From the NCBI GenBank assembly GCA_041499965.1, contig JBGQLG010000005.1:13183-77182 (forward strand): a stretch of 64,000 nucleotides of DNA, in the 5' to 3' direction. Each line of letters starts with the position of its first letter. Position 1 is the first letter of the stretch. Of the stretch, positions 52,170 to 60,587 are shown piece after piece. The stretch comes from AR5 sp041499965. GTDB lineage: Bacteria > Methylomirabilota > Methylomirabilia > Rokubacteriales > CSP1-6. The notes under the pieces are model-generated. The model was not told the DNA's origin and did no database searches. It saw nothing but the letters and a program-made list of their open reading frames with translations. A program made the position numbers and the translations under genes.

Positions 52170-52689
52170 GGCCCGTCGCCGAGTCTAGCACGGCCGCCGA
52201 GGGGGGAGCCGTGCCGAAGAAGGCCGCCCAGAAGCCCTCCGGCGCCAGCCGCGGCGGGCCCACGCCGAGCAGGCGCGCGGCCTCGAAGCGGTGCGCCGCG
52301 CGGTAGACGAAGCTGTAGAACAGCACGATCGAGTGCGGCGTCAGCTGGCCGTTGTAGACGAGGTCGAGCGCCAGGTGCATGAGGGCGCCGCCGACGTAGC
52401 CGGCCAGCCAGGGGGCGCCGCTCGTCCAGGCCAGCACCGTCAGCATCGCGAGCAGCTCCCACGAGTGCAGCACCAGCACCGCGCGCCGCATGCGTCCTTC
52501 GCTGTAGTGCCGCAGGAACGCGCCCGGCCGCAGGTCGCGGTGGCCGTCGAAGAGGACGTAGTCGACCGCGTGATCGACGTCGATCAGAAAGCCGCCGGCG
52601 ATGATGCCGGCGGCCAGCGCCCATTGCTGCTGGGCGGCGGCCACGGCGCCGGCGGCCGCCGTCGTGACCAGATGCCCGCCGGGACTCAT
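52144..52689 (-). CDS. Membrane-bound metal-dependent hydrolase-like protein
   Basis: 181 residues with four or five membrane helices. GGFLIDVDHAVDYVLFDGH and GALMHLALDLVYNG carry conserved Asp/His pairs as in YdjM-type (DUF457) proteins; those His/Asp residues lie at membrane edges. It overlaps the REC-PilZ start, so the pair is co-translated. Starts divergent from the nuo promoter. Function unknown; family moderately sure. Confidence 0.7.
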   Translation of the reverse strand: MSPGGHLVTTAAAGAVAAAQQQWALAAGIIAGGFLIDVDHAVDYVLFDGHRDLRPGAFLRHYSEGRMRRAVLVLHSWELLAMLTVLAWTSGAPWLAGYVGGALMHLALDLVYNGQLTPHSIVLFYSFVYRAAHRFEAARLLGVGPPRLAPEGFWAAFFGTAPPSAAVLDSATGHAGTRRRG

Positions 52690-52741
52690 CGCGACCCTCG
52701 GGACATCGCACGCTCGGGGCAGCCGGGCGGTCTGACCACCG

Positions 52742-52750
52742 TGCTATACT
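52742..52750 (+). promoter_or_regulatory. Extended -10 promoter of the nuo operon
   Basis: TG at 52742-52743, one base, then TATACT at 52745-52750. No clear -35 at 17 bases, in keeping with an extended -10. AGGAGG at about 52784-52789 precedes the nuoA GTG. Confidence 0.5.
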
Positions 52751-52797
52751 CCGATCTTGTACCGGGCGAAAACAAGCGAAAACAGGAGGAGTTTGCC

Positions 52798-53151
52798 GTG
52801 TCCGGGTATGCCCCTGTCGCGATCTTCGCCGCGCTGATCGTCGGCTTCGGCGTCGTGTCGCTCAGCGCGGCCTGGTTGCTCCGCCCGGCGTGTCCCGATG
52901 CCGTCAAGCTCGCCAACTACGAGTGCGGCGCCGAGCCCATCGGCCCCGCCTGGGTGCAATTTCCCGTTGGCTTCTACCTGGTGGCATTGGTCTTCATCGT
53001 GTTTGACGCGCTCGCCGTCTTTTTGTTTCCGTGGGTGCTCGTGCTGCGGGCCGTGGGCATGCCCGCGTTCTGGGTGATGGCGGCGTTCGTGGGCATCATC
53101 GGCCTCGGCTGGCTCTACGCGTATCGCGAGGGAGTGCTGGAGTGGAAGTGA
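52798..53151 (+). CDS. nuoA: NADH-quinone oxidoreductase subunit A
   Basis: 117 residues from a GTG with AGGAGG 8 bases upstream. Three membrane helices (8-30, 60-84, 89-108). The loop after helix 1 has the family motif YECGAEPIGPAWVQFPVGFYL. Part of the membrane arm near the quinone site. Its 3' end overlaps nuoB by 10 bases. Confidence 0.95.
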   Translation: MSGYAPVAIFAALIVGFGVVSLSAAWLLRPACPDAVKLANYECGAEPIGPAWVQFPVGFYLVALVFIVFDALAVFLFPWVLVLRAVGMPAFWVMAAFVGIIGLGWLYAYREGVLEWK

Positions 53152-53777
53152 AGCCGCCGATCCCCCAGGTGCCGTCGCCGGTGTGGGGCGAGTTCAAGGA
53201 TCTGCAGGAGTGGGAGAAGTACCACCAGGAACGCGGCGACAACGACAAGACCTCCCAGGCGCTGACCTCGATCGCCGAAGCCATCCACCACTTCCCGGGC
53301 GGGTGGATCGTCACCACCTCCACCGACAAGATCTTCAACTGGGCGCGCAGCTCGTCCATCTGGCCGGTGACCTTCGGCCTGGCCTGCTGCGCGATCGAGA
53401 TGATGGCGACCTTCGCCTCGCGCTTCGACGTCGAGCGCTTCGGGATGGTGCCGTGGGCCTCGCCCCGCCACTCCGACCTCATGATCGTCTCGGGCACGGT
53501 GACCATCAAGATGGCGCCGATGCTCAAGCGCATCTACGGCCAGATGCCCGACCCCAAGTGGGTCGTCTCGATGGGCTCGTGCGCGAACTCGGGCGGCCCC
53601 TTCCGTCACGGCTACCACGTCGTCAAGGGCGTCGACCGCGTGGTGCCGGTGGACGTGTACGTCCCCGGATGCCCGCCCACGCCGGACTCGCTGATGTACG
53701 GACTGCTGCGGCTGCAGGAGCAGGTCGCCCACTTCCAGCAGACCGGCACGCGTCCCGCTCCCGCCGAATCGGCGTGA
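53142..53777 (+). CDS. nuoB: NADH-quinone oxidoreductase subunit B
   Basis: 211 residues if GTG 53142 is used (53148 also possible). Ligands for cluster N2 are present: the tandem Cys in FGLACCAIEMMA, SMGSCANSGG and VPGCPPTPD. An extra ~35-residue N-terminal stretch (WEKYHQERGDNDKTSQ) precedes the core. Couples electrons to quinone with NuoD. Confidence 0.95.
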   Translation: MEVKPPIPQVPSPVWGEFKDLQEWEKYHQERGDNDKTSQALTSIAEAIHHFPGGWIVTTSTDKIFNWARSSSIWPVTFGLACCAIEMMATFASRFDVERFGMVPWASPRHSDLMIVSGTVTIKMAPMLKRIYGQMPDPKWVVSMGSCANSGGPFRHGYHVVKGVDRVVPVDVYVPGCPPTPDSLMYGLLRLQEQVAHFQQTGTRPAPAESA

Positions 53778-54235
53778 GCGCGCTTACCCCCGCCGCCGCC
53801 TCGTCGCAGATCCAGGAGCGCTTCGGCGTCGAGCCCGTCGTCGGCGGCCGTGAGCTGTCGGTGACGCTGCCGCCCGAGCGCTGGCAGGAATTCGGGCGGT
53901 TCGCCAAGGAGACGCTCGGCCTGCGCTACTTCAACTGGCTGACCGCGGTGGACTGGAAGGAGCAGGGGCTGGAGGTGATTGCCCGGCTCGACGAGCTCGA
54001 CGCCGGCGTGGCGGTGACCATGCGCACGCGGCTGCCGTCGGGGACCACGCGCTGCGCGACGCTCACCGGCGTGTTCCGCGGTGCCAACTGGATGGAGCGC
54101 GAGTGCTACGACATGTTCGGCGTGGTGTTTGAGGGCCACCCGGACCTGCGGCGGATCCTGCTCGGCGAGGACTGGGAAGGCTATCCGCTGCGCAAGGACT
54201 ACGCGGTCGACACGCCCCAGGCACCGTACCGGTGA
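53774..54235 (+). CDS. nuoC: NADH-quinone oxidoreductase subunit C
   Basis: 153 residues from a GTG overlapping the nuoB stop. 30-kDa subunit motifs: LRYFNWLTAVDWKEQ, GANWMERECYDMFGVVFEGH and LRRILLGEDWEGYPLRKDY. Separate from NuoD, not fused. A NIPSNAP gene follows before nuoD. Confidence 0.94.
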   Translation: MSALTPAAASSQIQERFGVEPVVGGRELSVTLPPERWQEFGRFAKETLGLRYFNWLTAVDWKEQGLEVIARLDELDAGVAVTMRTRLPSGTTRCATLTGVFRGANWMERECYDMFGVVFEGHPDLRRILLGEDWEGYPLRKDYAVDTPQAPYR

Positions 54236-54254
54236 CACGGCAGAGGAGCCCACG

Positions 54255-54890
54255 ATGATCTACGAGCTGCGCACGTACACGTTCCAGCCGGGCAAGCAGG
54301 GCGAGTATCTGAAGCTCAACGCCGAGGTCGGCCGCAAGGTCCGCGGCGACCAGTACGGCAAGTTCGAGGGCGGCTGGACCACCGAGTTCGGCATGCTGAA
54401 CCAGTACGTCCACCTCTGGGCCTATCCCGATCTCAACGAGCGCGAGCGGCTGCGCGGCGAGCTGGCCAAGAACGAGGAGTGGACCAAGGGCTACGTGCCG
54501 CAGATCCGGCCGCTGCTCATGGCCCAGGAGAACAAGATCCTGTCGCCGGTCACCGCGTTCAAGCCGCCGACCGACGGCGGCAACCTCTACGAGCTGCGCT
54601 GGTACCGGGCCCAGGTGGGCCGCCTCGGCGAGTGGCTGAACCTCGCCAAGGGCGTGCTGCCGAGCCGCGAGAAGTACTCGCGCAACGTCTGCTACTGGCA
54701 GACCGAGGCGGGCCAGCTCAACGAGGCCGTCCACCTCTGGGTGTACAAGGACCTCAACGAGCGCGCCGCCGCCCGCGCCAAGGCTCTGCACGATCCCGAG
54801 TGGCAGGCCTTCCTCGGCAAGGCGCTGCCGCTGCTCGTCAGCATGCAGTCGACGGTGCTGATCCCGACCCCCGTCTCTCCGATGAAATAG
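54255..54890 (+). CDS. NIPSNAP-family protein inside the nuo operon
   Basis: 211 residues formed by two ferredoxin-like (dimeric alpha/beta barrel) halves: MIYELRTYTFQPGKQGEYLK with VHLWAYPDLNERERLR, then NLYELRWYRAQVGRLGEWLN with VHLWVYKDLNERAAAR. These duplicated marks define NIPSNAP proteins. Function in bacteria is unknown. GAGGAG sits before ATG 54255. Being 19 bases after nuoC and before nuoD, it is on the complex I message. It may be a passenger gene or an assembly/quality-control partner. Confidence 0.88.
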   Translation: MIYELRTYTFQPGKQGEYLKLNAEVGRKVRGDQYGKFEGGWTTEFGMLNQYVHLWAYPDLNERERLRGELAKNEEWTKGYVPQIRPLLMAQENKILSPVTAFKPPTDGGNLYELRWYRAQVGRLGEWLNLAKGVLPSREKYSRNVCYWQTEAGQLNEAVHLWVYKDLNERAAARAKALHDPEWQAFLGKALPLLVSMQSTVLIPTPVSPMK

Positions 54891-54894
54891 GGGC

Positions 54895-54960
54895 ATGAGC
54901 GAGCTCTTCGCCCGACCGTCGAGCACCGGCGCCCTGAGCCGGCGCTCCGACGCCACCTAA
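54895..54960 (+). CDS. Possible 21-codon ORF before nuoD
   Basis: ATG 54895 opens MSELFARPSSTGALSRRSDA and stops at TAA 54958-54960, 9 bases before nuoD. It includes a CCGGC...GCCGG hairpin (about 54923-54939). It may couple translation of nuoD, or be chance. No homologue is recognised. Confidence 0.25.
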   Translation: MSELFARPSSTGALSRRSDAT

Positions 54961-54969
54961 GAACGACGC

Positions 54970-56133
54970 ATGCCCGAGACGCAGGAGCGGAGCGTCGTCG
55001 AGATCGGCTACGGGGGCAACGAGCGCCTCGTGATGAACATGGGGCCCCAGCACCCGTCGGCCCACGGCGTGTTCCGCGCGATCCTGACGCTGGAAGGCGA
55101 GACGGTGGTGGCGGTGGAGGCGGTGATCGGCTACCTCCACCGCTGCCACGAGAAGCTCGCCGAGACGCTGACGTACGTGCAGTACCCGTCCATCGCGTCG
55201 AAGACGGACTACGTCGCGGCCATGACGGCGGAGCTGGCCTACGTGGCGGCGGTGGAGAAGGTCGGCAAGATCGATGTGCCGAAGCGCGCGCAGTACCTGC
55301 GCGTGCTGGCGGCCGAGCTGCAGCGCATCGCCTCGCACTGCCTGTGGCTCGGCACCTGGTGCATGGACATGGGCGGCGCGCTGGGCGGCGGCGCGACCGT
55401 GTTCCTCTACACCATCCGCGAGCGCGAGCTGATCCTCGACCTGTTCGAGGCGCTCACCGGCGCCCGGCTGCTCTACGGCTTTCACCAGGTGGGCGGCGTG
55501 CGCTACGACCTGCCGGAGGGCTGGGAGGCCAAGTGCCGGGAGACGGTGGCGCTCATCGAGCGGCGCCTGACCGAGTACGAGGCGATGCTGGAGGACAATG
55601 CCTTCTTCCTCGTGCGCACGCAGGGCGTGGGCGTCATCTCGCGCGAGCTGGCCCTCGACGTCGGCGTGTGCGGCCCACTGGCCCGCGGCTCCGGCGTGAA
55701 CTACGACGTGCGGCGCGCCGAGCCCTACTCCTCCTACGAGGACTTCGACGTCCGGGTCCCGGTGGAGACCGCCGGCGACTGCTACGCCCGCTACCGCGTC
55801 CGGATGGCCGAGTTCCGCGAGTCGATCCGCCTGGTCCGCGCCGTGCTGGACGGCCTGCCGGAAGGTCCCATTTCGTCGCGACCGGGCGTGAAGTCGGTGG
55901 GCCAGGTGCGCATTCCCAAGGGCGAGGGCTACACGCGCATCGAAGGCGCCCGCGGCGAGCTCGGCTGCTACCTGGTGGCCGACGGCGGCCCCAAGCCCTA
56001 CCGATTGAAGTGGCGCGGCGCCTCCTTCTCGAACCTCTCGATCCTCCCGCACATCATCCCCGGTCACAAGATCGCCGACGTCGTGGCCATCATGGGCTCG
56101 GTCGACCCGGTGTTCGGAGAAGTCGACCGGTGA
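54970..56133 (+). CDS. nuoD: NADH-quinone oxidoreductase subunit D
   Basis: 387 residues. 49-kDa subunit motifs: NMGPQHPSAHGVFRAILTLE, EAVIGYLHRCHEKLAE, TGARLLYGFHQVGGVRYDLP and SSRPGVKSVGQVRIPKGE. Forms the quinone-binding site with NuoB. Its stop directly abuts palindromic element C. Confidence 0.96.
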   Translation: MPETQERSVVEIGYGGNERLVMNMGPQHPSAHGVFRAILTLEGETVVAVEAVIGYLHRCHEKLAETLTYVQYPSIASKTDYVAAMTAELAYVAAVEKVGKIDVPKRAQYLRVLAAELQRIASHCLWLGTWCMDMGGALGGGATVFLYTIRERELILDLFEALTGARLLYGFHQVGGVRYDLPEGWEAKCRETVALIERRLTEYEAMLEDNAFFLVRTQGVGVISRELALDVGVCGPLARGSGVNYDVRRAEPYSSYEDFDVRVPVETAGDCYARYRVRMAEFRESIRLVRAVLDGLPEGPISSRPGVKSVGQVRIPKGEGYTRIEGARGELGCYLVADGGPKPYRLKWRGASFSNLSILPHIIPGHKIADVVAIMGSVDPVFGEVDR

Positions 56134-56410
56134 CGCCGCTCGCGCGACGGGGTGACGCCGGGGGCCCGGCGGCGGCCGGCCACGTCCCGCGGCCGCGCAT
56201 CATGGCGAGCCGTCGTCGCCGCGCTCGTTCGGCGTGGGGCGAGCGAGCCGCCCACGGTCGGATGCTCTCGCGCCACCCCCTCTGGGGGATGGGGGGTCGC
56301 AGCGAGCCCCACGCCGAACGAGCAGCGGCGACCGGCGAGCCATGCGCGCGGCCGCGGGACGTGGCCGGCCGCCGCCGGGCCCCCGGCGTCACCCCGTCGC
56401 GCGAGCGCCG
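56134..56410. repeat. Long palindromic element C (about 105-bp arms, 65-nt loop)
   Basis: Arms 56134-56240 and 56306-56410. The outer 61 positions (56138-56198 with 56346-56406) pair without error, then a few mismatches and one bulge, then 18 perfect pairs next to the loop (56223-56240 with 56306-56323). The loop (56241-56305) has an inner CCCCC/GGGGG hairpin. It fills the whole nuoD-nuoH spacer: it starts one base after the nuoD stop and ends 6 bases before the nuoH ATG. Sequence differs from elements A and B, but size, design and position are alike. Confidence 0.9.
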
Positions 56411-56416
56411 CTAGCG

Positions 56417-57415
56417 ATGCCCCCGCTCGTGCACCACCTGATCGCCGGGTTCATCGTGCTCAACGTTGTCATCGGGCTGGTGACGTACGTGACGCTGCTG
56501 GAGCGGAAGTTCGCGGCGCGGATGCAGTCGCGGATCGGGCCGTACTACGTGGGGTGGCCGCACGGCTGGCTGCAGCCCATCGCGGATGCGCTGAAGCTGA
56601 TGATGAAGGAGGACGTGGTCCCGACCGCGGCCGACCGCTGGGTCTACAACCTGGCCCCGATCGTGTTCCTGGTTCCCTGCGTGCTGATCTTCGCCACGCT
56701 GCCCTTCGCGCCCGGCCTGGGCGTGGCCGACCTCAACATCGGCGTGCTGTTCTTCCTGGCCGTGTCGTCGCTGGAGATCGTCGGCCTGTTCATGGGCGGC
56801 TGGGGCTCGAACAACAAGTACGCGCTGCTCAGCGCCATGCGGGCGGTGAACCAGATCATCTCCTACGACCTGCCGTTCGTCTTCGCGGCGCTGGTGCCGG
56901 TGGTGCTGGCCGGCTCCCTGCAAATGTCAGCCATCGTCGAGGCCCAGCGCGGCCTCCTCGGCTGGTACGTGTTCTATCCGGGGCTCGGGCAGCTGGCCTT
57001 CGTCGCGTTCCTGATCGCCACGCTGGCCGCCGAGAACCGGGTGCCGTTCGACATCCTGGAGGCGGAGTCGGAGCTGGTGGCCGGCTTCCGCGTCGAGTAC
57101 AGCGGCATGAAGTTCTCGCTGATCATGTTCGCCGAGTATGCGCACGTGATCGGCACCTCGTTCCTGGGCGCGCTGCTGTTCCTGGGCGGCTGGCTCGGGC
57201 CTGGATCCGATCACTGGCTGCTGGTTGGCTCCGTGTGGTTCTTGCTCAAGGCGATGCTGGTCTTCCTGGTGGTGACGTGGGTCCGCTGGTCGTTCGTGCG
57301 CATCCGCGTCGACCAGATCCTGGCGATCTCCTGGAAGCTGCTGCTCCCGGCGACGATCCTTCTGCTCATGGCCACCGCGCTGGTCGTGGCCCTGCAAGGC
57401 CCGCGTGCGGTCTGA
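56417..57415 (+). CDS. nuoH: NADH-quinone oxidoreductase subunit H
   Basis: 332 residues, eight membrane helices. Motifs: VTLLERKFAARMQSRIGPYY, PIADALKLMMKED, AVNQIISYDLPF and EVPFDI-type NRVPFDILEAESELVAGF. Links quinone cavity to proton channels. No Shine-Dalgarno site is free, because palindrome C reaches to 6 bases before the ATG. The first ~60 codons favour G-ending codons. Confidence 0.96.
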   Translation: MPPLVHHLIAGFIVLNVVIGLVTYVTLLERKFAARMQSRIGPYYVGWPHGWLQPIADALKLMMKEDVVPTAADRWVYNLAPIVFLVPCVLIFATLPFAPGLGVADLNIGVLFFLAVSSLEIVGLFMGGWGSNNKYALLSAMRAVNQIISYDLPFVFAALVPVVLAGSLQMSAIVEAQRGLLGWYVFYPGLGQLAFVAFLIATLAAENRVPFDILEAESELVAGFRVEYSGMKFSLIMFAEYAHVIGTSFLGALLFLGGWLGPGSDHWLLVGSVWFLLKAMLVFLVVTWVRWSFVRIRVDQILAISWKLLLPATILLLMATALVVALQGPRAV

Positions 57416-57938
57416 CCCCTCGTTCCTGGGTGAGACCGGCCAGCTGGTGCGCGCCGTCGGGCGCGCCCTGGGGGTGACGTTCCGGAACTTCTTGCGCAAG
57501 CCGGTGACCGTGCAGTACCCGACGGTCAAGCGCGTCTATCCCGACCGCTTCCGCGGCATCCTGGCCCTGGTCTACGAGAAGGACACGGGCGAGGAGGCCT
57601 GCATCGGCTGCCGGCTGTGCGAGTTCATCTGCCCGCCCCAGGTCATCAAGGTCGAGATGCTCAAGGCCGAGAAGCGGAACTGGGCCAAGACCTTCACGCT
57701 CGAGCTGTACGCGTGCGAGTTCTGCGAGCTGTGCGTGCAGGTGTGCCCGACCGACGCCATCATCATGCTGAAGACGTTCGATCTCGCCACGTCGGACCGC
57801 CGCGAGATGCTCCTGGACAAGGACCGGCTGCACGCGCTCGGCCTGCAGCACGAGCCGTCATGGGCGACCGGCACCCGGCTGCGCGACATGCAGGCGCCGC
57901 CCAAGCCCGCCAAGGCCGAGGGGAAGGCCGGCGAGTGA
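57405..57938 (+). CDS. nuoI: NADH-quinone oxidoreductase subunit I
   Basis: 177 residues from a GTG overlapping nuoH. Two [4Fe-4S] motifs: CIGCRLCEFICPP and CEFCELCVQVCPTDA. Carries clusters N6a/N6b that bring electrons towards N2. Confidence 0.95.
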   Translation: MRSDPSFLGETGQLVRAVGRALGVTFRNFLRKPVTVQYPTVKRVYPDRFRGILALVYEKDTGEEACIGCRLCEFICPPQVIKVEMLKAEKRNWAKTFTLELYACEFCELCVQVCPTDAIIMLKTFDLATSDRREMLLDKDRLHALGLQHEPSWATGTRLRDMQAPPKPAKAEGKAGE

Positions 57939-58429
57939 CGGCCGAGACGCTGGCCTTCGCGGGGGTGGCCGTGGTGCTGCTCGCGTCGAGCCTCGGCGTC
58001 GTGCTCACGCCCAACCTGTTCCACGCCGTCCTGTACCTGGCGGCGGCGCTGGTGGCGACCGGCGTCGTGTTCCTGCTCCTGGACGCGCCGTTCCTGTTCG
58101 GCGTGCAGCTCCTCCTCTACGCGGGCGGCGTGGTGACGATCGTGGTCTTCGCGATCATGCTCACCGAGCGCCTGGTGGGGACGTCCATCCGGCAGACCAG
58201 CCGGTATCTCGTCAACGGCGCGCTGCTGAGCGCCGCCGTGTTCGTCGGCGTGGCCGGCTTCCTGGTCCAGCTGCCGCCGGCCGCGCCGCGGCCGGCCTGG
58301 CCGGGCGACCTCACCGTCGCGGTGGGGCGGGCGCTGGTCGGGCCCTACGCGATGCCCTTCGAGCTGCTCGGCGGGCTGCTGGTGATCGCGCTGCTGGGCG
58401 CCCTCTACTTCGCGCGGAGCGAGCCCTGA
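57935..58429 (+). CDS. nuoJ: NADH-quinone oxidoreductase subunit J
   Basis: 164 residues from a GTG overlapping nuoI. Five membrane helices; LFHAVLYLAAALVATGVVFL and the conserved bulged helix LLYAGGVVTIVVFAIMLTE. Overlaps nuoK by one base. Confidence 0.93.
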   Translation: MTAETLAFAGVAVVLLASSLGVVLTPNLFHAVLYLAAALVATGVVFLLLDAPFLFGVQLLLYAGGVVTIVVFAIMLTERLVGTSIRQTSRYLVNGALLSAAVFVGVAGFLVQLPPAAPRPAWPGDLTVAVGRALVGPYAMPFELLGGLLVIALLGALYFARSEP

Positions 58430-58728
58430 TGCCGCTCGGCGCCTATCTCACGCTGGCCGCGCTGGTGTTCGCCATCGGCCTGTTCGGCGTGCTCACCCGC
58501 CGCAACGCCGTCGGCATCCTGCTCGGCATCGAGCTCATGCTCAACGCCGTCAACATCAACCTGGTCGCCTTCGCGCGCTTCCACGCCGACCTGGCCGGGA
58601 TCGTCTTCACGCTGTTCACGATCTCGATCACCGTGGCCGAGGTGGCGGTGGGCCTGGCCATCGTGATCGTCATCTTCCGGGTGCGGCGGACCGTCGAAGC
58701 CGACCACCTCGACCTGCTGCGCGGATGA
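58429..58728 (+). CDS. nuoK: NADH-quinone oxidoreductase subunit K
   Basis: 99 residues, three helices. The conserved Glu lie in LLGIELMLNAVNINLVAF and VAEVAVGLAIVIVIFR. Overlaps nuoL (ATGA). Confidence 0.95.
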   Translation: MPLGAYLTLAALVFAIGLFGVLTRRNAVGILLGIELMLNAVNINLVAFARFHADLAGIVFTLFTISITVAEVAVGLAIVIVIFRVRRTVEADHLDLLRG

Positions 58729-60587
58729 CGGCCCGGATCGGCGCGGCCAACCTGGCGCTGCTGGTGCTGGCCCTGCCGTTCGCCAGCTTCCTGCTGCTGG
58801 CGCTCGTGCGCCCGCTGCGGCGCTCGGCGCCGGCGGCGGCCACCGTGAGCATCACGGCCATGGCCCTGGCGCTCGCCGGCGCCGTCCTCACGCGGCACGG
58901 CTCGGTCCGCCGCGCCGCCACCCTGAGCCCATCGACCACGTGGTCGTGGATCCCCGCCGACGGCGGTCCCATGGCCACGGTGGGCGTGATGGTCGACGAG
59001 CTCAGCATGTCGATGCTGCTGCTGGTCACGCTCGTCTCGCTGCTGGTGCAGATCTACTCGTGGGCCTACCTGCACGACGAGCCCCGCGCCTCGCTGGGGC
59101 GCTACTACGCGTACCACTCCCTCTTCGCCTTCTCGATGCTCGGGCTGGTGCTGTCGCCGACCTTCTTGCAGATGTTCGTCTTCTGGGAGCTGGTCGGCCT
59201 TTGCTCGTATCTGCTGATCGGCTTCTGGTACGACCGGCCGGCGGCCGCCCGCGCCGCCGTCAAGGCCTTCTGGATCACCAAGCTCGGCGACCTCGGCTTC
59301 GTGGCCGGCATCGTCATGCTGTGGTCGGCCACCGGGACGTTCGACTTCTGGGCGCTGTTCACGATGGGCTCGATGGGCACGCTGCCCGTCGAGGCGCTGA
59401 CGCCGATCATGTTCCTGATCTACCTCGGCGCCGTCGGCAAGTCGGCCCAGTTCCCGCTGCACGTGTGGCTGCCCGACGCCATGGAAGGTCCCACCCCGGT
59501 CTCGGCGCTCATCCACGCCGCCACCATGGTGACGGCCGGCGTGTTCCTGGTGACGCGCGCGTTCCCGCTCTTCCGCCTGGCCCCCGACGTCCTCGGCCTC
59601 ATGGCCTGGGTCGGCGCGTTCACCGCGCTGCTGGCGGCGAGCATGGCCTGCGTGGAGGGCGACATCAAGCGCGTGCTGGCGTACTCGACGATCTCGCAGC
59701 TCGGCTACATGATGACGGCGGTCGGGGCCGGCTCGCCCGACGCGGGCTTCCTGCACCTGCTCGCCCACGGCGTGTTCAAGGCGCTGCTGTTCCTGGGCGC
59801 CGGCATCGTCATCCACGTCTTCCACACCAACGACGTCTTCCGCATGGGCGGGCTGCGCCGCCACTCGGTGGTGTGGCTGCCGTTCGTCGTGGCCACGCTG
59901 GCCCTGGCCGGCGTGCCGCCGCTGCCCGGCTTCTTCACGAAGGAAGCGATCCTGGCCGACGTGCTCGAGGTGCGGCGGTTCGGGCCGTTCGTGTTGCTGG
60001 CGGTGACCGCGTTTCTCACCGCGTTCTACATGTTCCGCGTGGTGTTCCTCGCCTTCTTCGCGCGACCGCACGGCCGTGCGCACCGCGAGCCGCACGTTCC
60101 CCTGGCGATGACGGCGGTGTGCTGGCTCCTCGCCGCCCTCACGCTGGCCCATGGTCTTCAGCTCGCGGGGCAGGCGTGGCTCGGCGGCCACCACGAGGAC
60201 GCCGCGCCGGGCTGGCTGCCGTGGTTCTCGCTCGCGCTCGCCGCCGCCGGCATCGGGCTGGCGTGGGCGATGTACCTGCGCGGCGCGATCGCTCCGGCCC
60301 GGGTGGCGGCGGCGCTGCGCCCGATCGACTGGATGGCCCGCCGGCGCTACGGCCTCGACGCCGTCTTCGCCGGGATCTATCGCGGCATCGTGCTCGCCTT
60401 CGCGCGGCTGGTCGGCTGGGTCGACCGCTACCTGGTGGACGGCCTGCTCAACGGGCTGAGTGCCTGGACGCTGCGGGCGGGTGACCGGCTGCGCGGCCTG
60501 CAGACCGGCCAGCCCCAGGACTACGTCTACGGCGTCGCGCTGGGCGCGCTCCTGCTGTTCGTCCTCGCCCACTGGCGGGTTCGATAG
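58725..60587 (+). CDS. nuoL: NADH-quinone oxidoreductase subunit L
   Basis: 620 residues, antiporter-like with about 15 helices. WELVGLCSYLLIGFWYDRPA, HVWLPDAMEGPTPVSALIHA (lateral Lys/His), KRVLAYSTISQLGYMM, and a long C-terminal lateral helix. Pumps protons distally. Its last base is the first base of nuoM. Confidence 0.95.
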   Translation: MTARIGAANLALLVLALPFASFLLLALVRPLRRSAPAAATVSITAMALALAGAVLTRHGSVRRAATLSPSTTWSWIPADGGPMATVGVMVDELSMSMLLLVTLVSLLVQIYSWAYLHDEPRASLGRYYAYHSLFAFSMLGLVLSPTFLQMFVFWELVGLCSYLLIGFWYDRPAAARAAVKAFWITKLGDLGFVAGIVMLWSATGTFDFWALFTMGSMGTLPVEALTPIMFLIYLGAVGKSAQFPLHVWLPDAMEGPTPVSALIHAATMVTAGVFLVTRAFPLFRLAPDVLGLMAWVGAFTALLAASMACVEGDIKRVLAYSTISQLGYMMTAVGAGSPDAGFLHLLAHGVFKALLFLGAGIVIHVFHTNDVFRMGGLRRHSVVWLPFVVATLALAGVPPLPGFFTKEAILADVLEVRRFGPFVLLAVTAFLTAFYMFRVVFLAFFARPHGRAHREPHVPLAMTAVCWLLAALTLAHGLQLAGQAWLGGHHEDAAPGWLPWFSLALAAAGIGLAWAMYLRGAIAPARVAAALRPIDWMARRRYGLDAVFAGIYRGIVLAFARLVGWVDRYLVDGLLNGLSAWTLRAGDRLRGLQTGQPQDYVYGVALGALLLFVLAHWRVR

